Assembly: GCA_030592355.1 (NCBI GenBank)
Contig: JAUVJE010000122.1
Coordinates: 1-7,475, forward strand
Source: Clostridia bacterium
Lineage (GTDB): Bacteria; Bacillota; Clostridia; DUPQ01
Direction: 5' to 3'
DNA: 7,475 nucleotides
The number at the start of each line of letters is the position of its first letter. Within the stretch, counting starts at the first letter, position 1. The notes under the pieces were generated by a model. The model was given only the letters and a program-made list of their open reading frames with translations. It was not told where the DNA came from and did no database searches. Positions 1 through 5,192 of this stretch are shown piece after piece. The position numbers and the translations under genes are program-made.

Positions 1-75
1 CCCTGTAGTTCAGCTGGTTAGAATGCCAGCCTGTCACGCTGGAGGTCGAGGGTTCGAACCCCTTCCGGGTCGCCA
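1..75 (+). tRNA. tRNA-Asp (GTC), 5' end cut by window edge
   Basis: The anticodon GTC is at 33-35 in the 7-nt loop CTGTCAC, closed by the perfect stem CCAGC/GCTGG. The T arm GAGGG-TTCGAAC-CCCTT, discriminator G72 and encoded CCA (73-75) follow. The first window base corresponds to tRNA position 3, so two acceptor bases lie to the left. The visible acceptor strand CCCTG pairs with the 3' strand except for T4 against C66, a mismatch at canonical pair 6:67. It is the first visible gene of a four-tRNA cluster; whether more tRNAs or an rRNA operon precede it cannot be seen. Confidence 0.95.
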
Positions 76-79
76 ATTT

Positions 80-155
80 GCCCAGATAGCTCAGTCGGTA
101 GAGCAGTGGACTGAAAATCCTCGTGTCGGTGGTTCGATTCCGCCTCTGGGCACCA
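80..155 (+). tRNA. tRNA-Phe (GAA)
   Basis: The acceptor arms GCCCAGA and TCTGGGC pair perfectly, followed by discriminator A and encoded CCA (153-155). The anticodon GAA is at 113-115 in loop CTGAAAA. The D arm (GCTCAGTCGGTAGAGC) and T loop TTCGATT are canonical. The anticodon stem GTGGA/TCCTC has one T107 against T121 mismatch (pair 28:42). Only 4 nt separate it from tRNA-Asp, and its CCA abuts the next tRNA directly, so the cluster must be processed from one precursor. Confidence 0.97.
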
Positions 156-230
156 GCGGAATTAACTCAGTGGTAGAGTGTCACCTTGCCAAGGTGAAAG
201 TCGCGAGTTCGAATCTCGTATTCCGCTCCA
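156..230 (+). tRNA. tRNA-Gly (GCC)
   Basis: The acceptor GCGGAAT/ATTCCGC is perfect, with discriminator T and encoded CCA (228-230). The anticodon GCC lies in loop TTGCCAA, closed by TCACC/GGTGA, and the T arm has TTCGAAT. The gene starts at the base right after the CCA of tRNA-Phe, with no spacer, so the RNase P cut for Gly also sets the 3' end of Phe. Confidence 0.97.
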
Positions 231-236
231 ACTGAT

Positions 237-262
237 GGGGGCGGTATGAAAATACCGCCTCT
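237..262 (+). other. Perfect hairpin with GAAA tetraloop between tRNA-Gly and tRNA-Cys
   Basis: GGCGGTAT (240-247), loop GAAA (248-251) and ATACCGCC (252-259) form an 8-bp perfect stem closed by a GNRA loop. Pairing can extend outward by three pairs, two of them G-T wobbles (237-262). No T-run follows, so it does not look like a terminator. It fills most of the 41-nt gap between the two tRNAs, in a cluster whose other gaps are 0-4 nt. A processing or spacing element in the tRNA precursor is an inference. Confidence 0.6.
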
Positions 263-271
263 GTGAGATTA

Positions 272-345
<74 letters not shown>

Positions 346-346
<1 letters not shown>

Positions 347-377
347 AAAAAAAGACATCGTCAGGTGTCTTTTTTTT
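346..377 (+). terminator. Rho-independent terminator of the tRNA cluster, likely bidirectional
   Basis: An A8 tract (346-353), the stem GACATC / GGTGTC (354-359 / 364-369, one T-G wobble), loop GTCA and a T8 tract (370-377) make a classical intrinsic terminator right behind tRNA-Cys. Because the A8 and T8 tracts mirror each other, the minus-strand RNA also has a hairpin followed by U8. It could therefore also stop transcription of the convergent gene at 466-1257. The bidirectional role is inferred. Confidence 0.88.
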
Positions 378-381
378 AGAA

Positions 382-449
382 AATGGAAAATTGTCCTAGG
401 AATAATTTCCCATTTTTGATACGTTTGTCACTAGGGACAATTTTCCATT
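382..449. repeat. Three copies of a CTAG-ended 19-bp motif in inverted and direct orientation
   Basis: Copy A (plus, 382-399) reads AATGGAAAATTGTCCTAG. Copy B (minus, 414-396) reads AATGGGAAATTATTCCTAG. Copy C (minus, 449-431) reads AATGGAAAATTGTCCCTAG. A and B meet head to head at a shared CCTAGG, making 382-414 a near-perfect palindrome. C repeats B in the same orientation 35 bp further on. A and C also form an 18-bp inverted repeat with a single bulged base (G434). The TGTCACTAGGGACA core at 426-439 is itself an imperfect palindrome. Multiple short internal repeats next to the tips are known for IS21-family elements, so this may be a solitary mobile-element end, but no transposase is present. 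Alternatives are a binding site for a multimeric DNA-binding protein, or a structure in the 3' end of the minus-strand transcript. Confidence 0.7.
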
Positions 450-465
450 AAGTTTAATTTGGTAT

Positions 466-1257
466 TTAAAATTCGTAGTTCCGGAGTTTTTCGAGAACGG
501 TTGCTGTGCCGTAAGCGCGTTTTAAATAAGCCTGGGCTTCTTCGCCGGGGGCCGGGTGTGCTACCTCGAGAGATAAGGGTCCTTTGTAACCGGCTTCTAC
601 AATTGAATCAACCAGTGCATGCACATTAATCGTGCCTTCGAGGGGCAATCTGTGCGAGTCTTCGTCTTCCATATTGTCATGGATATGCAGAGCGGTAAGT
701 CTATCTGCATATTTAACCGGAAGCTCGTAAGGCCGGCTGCTATACAGGAGATCATGCCCTGAGTCATAACAAAAACCAAGACCGGGCGAATCTACAGCTT
801 CAAATATAGGGTCAATATAATGCCATTTGCTGACATTCTCAAGAGCCAGGACGATATCTGCCTCCAGGGCCTTTTCAGCAAGATGTCTGAATCTGTCAAA
901 CCCCAGGTTATTTACAGGAGGAGGATTTATACTCCGGTTCGGATGCATGACCGCCACCGGAAAGCCATGATGTTTACAATCCTTGATACATTGCATGTAT
1001 AAAGACATGGTTTCTTCGCCTTCAAGATTATCCAGCCAGATTCCGTTTGCATAACTGAAAGGAAGATGTACATTTTCAATACGAAGACCCAGTTTTCTGA
1101 TAAAGTCAGGATATTCTTCTTTATTCGCTCCGGGTGGCTGATATTCATCAGACCACATCAGCATAACAGAAGTAAAGCCTGCTTCTTTGATTAGTTTTGC
1201 CCTATCGGCCATTGGCAACTCGAAACCAAACCAAGTGTGAATACCATATTCTCTCAT
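466..1257 (-). CDS. Sugar phosphate isomerase/epimerase-like TIM-barrel protein
   Basis: A 263-residue soluble protein with the pattern of the xylose-isomerase-like TIM-barrel / AP-endonuclease-2 superfamily. Likely divalent-metal ligands lie at the ends of successive strands: E140 in ALENVS, D165 and H168 in CYDSGHD, H191/H193 in LHIHDN, and E231 in LSLEVA. H64 in ENVHLPF and H105 in VMHP fit the earlier ligand positions of such barrels. The segment HRLPLEGTINV (202-212) matches the usual loop before the last helices. Members isomerise or epimerise sugars or cyclitols; the substrate cannot be read from the sequence. The start codon is preceded by a strong Shine-Dalgarno GGAGGGG (plus-strand 1264-1270, 6-nt spacing). 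The gene stands alone, is convergent with the tRNA cluster and divergent from the gene at 1413. Length is typical and nothing is missing. Confidence 0.88.
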   Translation of the reverse strand: MREYGIHTWFGFELPMADRAKLIKEAGFTSVMLMWSDEYQPPGANKEEYPDFIRKLGLRIENVHLPFSYANGIWLDNLEGEETMSLYMQCIKDCKHHGFPVAVMHPNRSINPPPVNNLGFDRFRHLAEKALEADIVLALENVSKWHYIDPIFEAVDSPGLGFCYDSGHDLLYSSRPYELPVKYADRLTALHIHDNMEDEDSHRLPLEGTINVHALVDSIVEAGYKGPLSLEVAHPAPGEEAQAYLKRAYGTATVLEKLRNYEF

Positions 1258-1276
1258 CGCAATCCCCTCCGAATCA

Positions 1277-1305
1277 ATTATTATTTAACGATGGGAAAAA
1301 GTCAA
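1277..1305 (-). promoter_or_regulatory. Promoter for the sugar isomerase-like gene
   Basis: On the minus strand, TTGACT (1305-1300) is followed after 17 bp by AATAAT (1282-1277); each is one base from consensus. The start site would fall near 1270, at the Shine-Dalgarno, giving a leader of only about 13 nt. That short leader makes the call less certain. Confidence 0.5.
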
Positions 1306-1316
1306 ACGATAGGTCA

Positions 1317-1351
1317 TGTTGATTAACAAGTCTGATTTTATGTGGTATCAT
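1317..1351 (+). promoter_or_regulatory. Extended -10 promoter and overlapping palindrome for the gene at 1413
   Basis: TTAACA (1323-1328), 17 bp, then TATCAT (1346-1351) preceded by TGG (1343-1345, extended -10 TGN). Both hexamers are one base from consensus. The expected start near 1358 gives a leader of ~55 nt. The imperfect palindrome TGTTGATTAACA (1317-1328) covers the -35 box and could be a repressor site; that part is inference. The -35 boxes of this and the opposite promoter are 17 bp apart. Confidence 0.55.
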
Positions 1352-1412
1352 AAATCCGTACTAATACTAAAGAGAAAGCAGAGGAGCCGGAATCCAAGGC
1401 TGAAAATTATTC

Positions 1413-2528
1413 ATGACAGGAAAAAGTTTCAAAATAACCATAATTGTATTATTAAGCATCTTATTTACAGTGTTGCTTTCACTGGTTCTGTTCGCTGCTG
1501 TCAATGGTTATTCAGCGAGATATATGACGAGTAAAATGTTTCCGGGTACTGTGGAGAATATTTACAAGCCGTATAAAATTGTCGATATGCAAAATTCTCC
1601 AGATGCTGCAGTTGCCGGTTGTGACGGACATATCTATATATTGAATGATAAAAACCTTACAATTTACGATGAAGACGGAATAGAACAATTTTCCGGAATA
1701 ATGAATTATGAGGAAGCCTTCCTGTCGTCCGGAACAGAGCATGTGCTTATTTATGATAAAGCAACAGGAGACTATATAATATTTGAAGACGGGAAAGAAT
1801 TATACTCCGATACTATCGGGAGAACAATTCTAGGAGCAATGATGCAGGACAATGGATATGTCGTTTTTATTCTTAAAGGCAAGGATGGATTTCTTGGGAG
1901 TGCATCAATTTTGAATGATTCAAATAAAATAATAGCTACATGCAATTATTCTGACCGGTTCCCCGTATCCGGATGCACTGCCGGTGATGTTGGTAAATTT
2001 GTGGTTAACGGGATATATGCAAATGATACTAATAAAATTGGGATTGACATATATGAATTATATAATGAAGTTCCCATTGCCGGAGTGAACAAAGATTTGC
2101 TTCTTCCGCTCGTTATGTCTATGGGAAAAGATTCATTTGTGGCTGCGGGAAATAAAAATGCGGTTATATATGATGAAAACGGTTCAGAGCGTGGGTTTCA
2201 CGAGTTTACCGAAGTAATTAGAATGGCAGCCGCGGACGGTTCGTGCTGGATTGCAGACCGCAGAACAGGTGCAGACAGGATAGTATGCCTTGATAAAAGC
2301 GGCAAAGAAAAGTGGGCATATGCAACGGGGCTGCTGACCAACGGAATGGTTGCAGGGGAAAGACACATTTTTTATTGGTCCGGAATGAATGCAGAATGTC
2401 TTGACGATAAAGGAAGACCTGTAGATATTCAGAGTGGATTTGACCTTGTGCTTGGTATTGTTGACATGGGAAGCGGCAAGGTTGCGGTATTAACAACCGG
2501 GCGTTTGATTTTTTATGAATATCATTAA
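1413..2528 (+). CDS. Membrane-anchored protein with probable beta-propeller ectodomain, function unknown
   Basis: I do not recognise this 371-residue protein as a named family. Residues 1-7 are basic (MTGKSFK), followed by one hydrophobic segment at about 8-30 and no lipobox, so it looks like a signal anchor or uncleaved signal peptide with the rest outside the membrane. The ectodomain has recurring strand-turn units: IYILNDKNLTIYDEDG (near 74-89), VLIYDKATGDYIIFEDG, NAVIYDENGSERG, IVCLDKSGKEKWAY and AECLDDKGRPVDI. The pattern of a hydrophobic strand, D-x-x-G turn and strand is typical of PQQ-like or WD40-like beta-propeller blades. The start is fixed by an in-frame stop at 1401-1403. The Shine-Dalgarno is weak (AAGG at 1396-1399, 13 nt away), suggesting low translation. 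It appears monocistronic; no clear terminator follows. A sensory, binding or scaffold role is possible, and no catalytic motif is visible. Confidence 0.85.
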   Translation: MTGKSFKITIIVLLSILFTVLLSLVLFAAVNGYSARYMTSKMFPGTVENIYKPYKIVDMQNSPDAAVAGCDGHIYILNDKNLTIYDEDGIEQFSGIMNYEEAFLSSGTEHVLIYDKATGDYIIFEDGKELYSDTIGRTILGAMMQDNGYVVFILKGKDGFLGSASILNDSNKIIATCNYSDRFPVSGCTAGDVGKFVVNGIYANDTNKIGIDIYELYNEVPIAGVNKDLLLPLVMSMGKDSFVAAGNKNAVIYDENGSERGFHEFTEVIRMAAADGSCWIADRRTGADRIVCLDKSGKEKWAYATGLLTNGMVAGERHIFYWSGMNAECLDDKGRPVDIQSGFDLVLGIVDMGSGKVAVLTTGRLIFYEYH

Positions 2529-2756
2529 TAAGGAAGCGCGGGTATATAGATGAATAGATGAACCTTATTTGAACGTAGATAATAGGTATGTTCGTATATT
2601 GATGTTCAGTAAAACGATTTGCGTGACGACATTTATGGCGTTTCTCAAATCTTGGTTCAAAGTATTGTTTTGCGATACGCCAATGATGTCGAAGCCCGCC
2701 GGTGATTTCCCCTTGGATGTCGATTTGTAGGAAATCACTGATTAACCCATCAGAGG
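2529..2756. other. Spacer with nested inverted repeats, no credible gene
   Basis: The spacer contains TGGCGT (2636-2641) facing ACGCCA (2677-2682), and a 9-bp perfect pair GTGATTTCC (2702-2710) / GGAAATCAC (2730-2738) with a 19-nt loop. The 8-mer GATGTCGA occurs twice, 31 bp apart (2685-2692 and 2716-2723). A weak 7-bp pair AATAAGG/CCTTATT (2527-2533 / 2563-2569) follows the preceding gene, without a T-run. The minus strand is open in one frame through the whole stretch, but its only start is a TTG inside cvpA and no family resemblance is evident. It may be a decayed gene or mobile-element remnant, or a regulatory region for the operon that follows. Confidence 0.45.
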
Positions 2757-2786
2757 TAGACTTTTTAGTGCCAGGGGTTGTATAAT
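2757..2786 (+). promoter_or_regulatory. Promoter of the cvpA-ilvD-ilvB operon
   Basis: A perfect -10 TATAAT (2781-2786) has a moderate -35 TAGACT (2757-2762, four of six) 18 bp upstream. A start near 2793 leaves a leader of only ~24 nt before the ATG, ending in the Shine-Dalgarno AAGGAAGGA (2802-2810). So short a leader leaves no room for a T-box or peptide attenuator. If the operon responds to branched-chain amino acids, the control would more likely act on the DNA near or upstream of this promoter. Confidence 0.6.
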
Positions 2787-2816
2787 ATACCTTAAACATA
2801 AAAGGAAGGACGAGAT

Positions 2817-3521
2817 ATGTCAATTGCAGATTATGTGATAATCGGAATTATTGTTATTTTTGCTCTTATCGGGTTAAAAAGCGGTCTTTTGAAGACAATT
2901 TATAAAATTATATCTTATGTCGCTTCGTTTTATCTTGCGATTAAATTATCAAAACCTGTTGCGGGTTGGTTTGAAGGTACAGGTATTTATGATGGAATCA
3001 AGAATTCCGTTGAAAAACTACTTGAAAATTTAAATATAGATTTTTCTTCTGTTGCTGATCCAACGAACGCTGAAAGTATAAAAGAAGCAATTGCAAAAAC
3101 GCCATTTCCAGATAATCTAAAAGAAATAATAGCGAATGGTATGGCTAAAGGCACCGATGCCGCTACAAATTTAATGGAAAGTTTCATAGAGAATATCACA
3201 TCTTTTATACTAGTTATTTTATGTGCTGTTGTTCTATTTATTATTCTTAGAATCCTTTTCTGGTTGGCAGGATTTTTAATTAAGGGAATTTCGGAAATCC
3301 CGATTATTAAGCAGGTTGACAAGGTGTCCGGGTTTATTCTGGGTGCATTGGTTGGTGTTGCAACTGTTTATTTTATAAGTCTTCTTCTTGCATATACCGC
3401 AACATATGAAAAACTTGGATTCATTTATGAGAATATTGAGGATGGCATTATTGCGCCGTTTTTCTACAACAATAATATTTTAACCCAGTTTTTTAACATA
3501 GGGAAAGAGGGATCGACATGA
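2817..3521 (+). CDS. cvpA: CvpA-family (colicin V production) integral membrane protein
   Basis: A 234-residue protein with four predicted membrane segments, at about 4-20, 28-44, 126-154 and 170-193. The opening D5-x-V-I-I-G followed by LIGLKSGLLK (18-27) and the later P162 with the spaced glycines G172, G176 and G180 are the CvpA/PF02674 pattern. Between segments 2 and 3 lies a ~80-residue hydrophilic insert (about 47-125), longer than in the E. coli protein. CvpA proteins are needed for colicin V export in E. coli and linked to envelope phenotypes; their biochemical role is unsettled. The start has a strong Shine-Dalgarno 6 nt upstream. The stop overlaps the ilvD start in ATGA (3518-3521), so the two are probably translationally coupled. 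In E. coli cvpA precedes purF; here it leads a branched-chain amino acid operon. Confidence 0.85.
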   Translation: MSIADYVIIGIIVIFALIGLKSGLLKTIYKIISYVASFYLAIKLSKPVAGWFEGTGIYDGIKNSVEKLLENLNIDFSSVADPTNAESIKEAIAKTPFPDNLKEIIANGMAKGTDAATNLMESFIENITSFILVILCAVVLFIILRILFWLAGFLIKGISEIPIIKQVDKVSGFILGALVGVATVYFISLLLAYTATYEKLGFIYENIEDGIIAPFFYNNNILTQFFNIGKEGST

Positions 3522-5179
3522 GAAGCCATATAGTTACTAAGGGTATAGAAAGGGCGCCGCACCGATCATTGTTTAAAGCAATGGGATATACGGATGAAGA
3601 GCTCAGCAGGCCGTTGATAGGGATTGCAAATGCCAAAAGCGAAATTGTGCCCGGACATATTCATCTTGATAAAATCTCCGAAGCGGTCAAGTCAGGTGTT
3701 CGGATGGCAGGGGGAACTCCCATTGAATTTGGAACCATCGGAATCTGCGACGGTATAGCCATGGGTCATGTGGGAATGAACTATTCGCTGGCATCCCGCG
3801 AACTAATTGCCGATTCCTGCGAGGCCATGGGAAAAGCTCATCCGTTTGACGGAATGGTTTATATACCGAATTGTGACAAAATTGTACCGGGAATGCTCAT
3901 GGCTCTGATACGCGTCAATGTACCTTCGATAGTAATCAGCGGAGGTGCGATGCTGTCTTTAAACGTTAAAGGCAGACAACTTGACTTAAATAGCGTATTT
4001 GAGGGCGTTGGAGCAGTTAAAAGCGGTAAAATGAGCGAAGAAGAGCTTTGTGATATAGAAAACAATGCATGTCCCGGCTGCGGTTCCTGCTCCGGAATGT
4101 TTACTGCGAATTCCATGAATTGTCTGAGCGAAGCGCTTGGACTGGCATTGCCGGGCAACGGCACAATACCGGCTGTGTATGCTGAAAGAATCAGACTCGC
4201 AAAAGAAGCGGGTATTGCAGTGATGAATCTTGTCGAAAAGGACATAAAGCCTTCTGATATTATAAGTGAGGATTCCTTCCTTAATGCCCTTGCCGTGGAT
4301 ATGGCGCTTGGATGTTCAACAAATTCCATTCTGCATTTGCCGGCAATTGCATATGAAGCGGGTATTGAGATAGACTTGGATATTATTAATGAAATAAGTG
4401 CAAAGGTGCCGAACCTATGCAGGCTTGCTCCTGTTCCAAACGGACATCACATACAGGATCTCTATTTTGCAGGGGGTGTGCATGCGGCCATGAATGAATT
4501 GGCTAAGGGCGATCTTCTTAAAACGGATTTAATGACAGTCACCGGAAAGACATTAGGTGAAAATATTAAGGACAGGAAAGTATCTGATTATGATGTTATC
4601 AGGCCTTTGGATAATCCGCATTCAGTTACAGGCGGAATAGCGATACTCAGAGGAAATCTGGCCCCTGACGGAGCTGTTGTCAAGAAATCCGCAGTGGACC
4701 CCGAAATATTAGTTCACCAGGGCCCTGCCCGTGTATTTGACAGCGAAGAGGATGCCATAAAAGAAATATATGATGGCAACATTAATAAGGGCGATGTAAT
4801 AATAATAAGATATGAAGGTCCAAAAGGCGGTCCCGGAATGAGAGAGATGCTTGGTCCTACGTCTGCGATTGCAGGAATGGGTTTGGATAAGGATGTGGCC
4901 CTTTTAACTGACGGTCGGTTCTCCGGAGCAACAAGGGGAGCGTCCATAGGGCATGTTTCGCCTGAAGCTATGGAAGGCGGACCGATTGGTCTTGTGCATA
5001 ACGGTGACATCATTTCCATCGATATTCCCGGTGGGAAGCTGGAAGTGCTGGTGCCGGATGAAGAAATGGAAAAAAGAAAAGCATCGTTTATTTCAAAGGA
5101 ACCGAAAATAAAGACGGGTTACCTAGGAAGGTATGCCCGGTTTGTATCATCTGCAAATACAGGAGCGGTTTTAAAGTAA
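3518..5179 (+). CDS. ilvD: Dihydroxy-acid dehydratase
   Basis: A 553-residue cytoplasmic enzyme that dehydrates 2,3-dihydroxyisovalerate and 2,3-dihydroxy-3-methylvalerate to the 2-oxo acids used for valine/leucine and isoleucine. Both IlvD/Edd signatures are present: NCDKIVPGM (118-126) and LLTDGRFSGATRGASIGHVSPEA (within 462-484), with S469 as the proposed catalytic serine position. Cluster and metal-site cysteines are C119 and C191 in CPGCGSCSGM (185-194). At the usual first cysteine site of the [2Fe-2S] subgroup (PCNxHL) this protein has PGHIHL (45-50), as in the E. coli enzyme, suggesting an oxygen-labile [4Fe-4S] cluster, which suits an anaerobe. The start follows Shine-Dalgarno GAGGG (3507-3511) and overlaps the cvpA stop by 4 bp. 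ilvB follows after 13 nt. Length is normal and the frame is intact. Confidence 0.97.
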   Translation: MRSHIVTKGIERAPHRSLFKAMGYTDEELSRPLIGIANAKSEIVPGHIHLDKISEAVKSGVRMAGGTPIEFGTIGICDGIAMGHVGMNYSLASRELIADSCEAMGKAHPFDGMVYIPNCDKIVPGMLMALIRVNVPSIVISGGAMLSLNVKGRQLDLNSVFEGVGAVKSGKMSEEELCDIENNACPGCGSCSGMFTANSMNCLSEALGLALPGNGTIPAVYAERIRLAKEAGIAVMNLVEKDIKPSDIISEDSFLNALAVDMALGCSTNSILHLPAIAYEAGIEIDLDIINEISAKVPNLCRLAPVPNGHHIQDLYFAGGVHAAMNELAKGDLLKTDLMTVTGKTLGENIKDRKVSDYDVIRPLDNPHSVTGGIAILRGNLAPDGAVVKKSAVDPEILVHQGPARVFDSEEDAIKEIYDGNINKGDVIIIRYEGPKGGPGMREMLGPTSAIAGMGLDKDVALLTDGRFSGATRGASIGHVSPEAMEGGPIGLVHNGDIISIDIPGGKLEVLVPDEEMEKRKASFISKEPKIKTGYLGRYARFVSSANTGAVLK

Positions 5180-5192
5180 TGGAGGAAGAGTA

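Noticed and set aside
1316..1534. Plus-strand 72-codon frame overlapping the start of the propeller-like gene
   Set aside because: It begins upstream of the predicted transcription start, is very basic without a recognisable pattern, and overlaps the better-supported gene in another frame.
2527..2569. AATAAGG/CCTTATT pair as a terminator for the gene at 1413-2528
   Set aside because: The stem is only 7 AT-rich pairs, the loop is 29 nt and no T-run follows.
2757..2816. T-box or leader-peptide attenuator before the ilv operon
   Set aside because: The predicted leader is only about 24 nt, and no T-box motif, Leu/Ile/Val-rich peptide or terminator hairpin is seen there.
2218..2823. Minus-strand 201-codon frame from a TTG inside cvpA to inside the propeller-like gene
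   Set aside because: It lies antisense to two real genes at its ends, uses a poor start without a clear Shine-Dalgarno, and shows no family resemblance. The middle part is kept only as a possible remnant in the findings.
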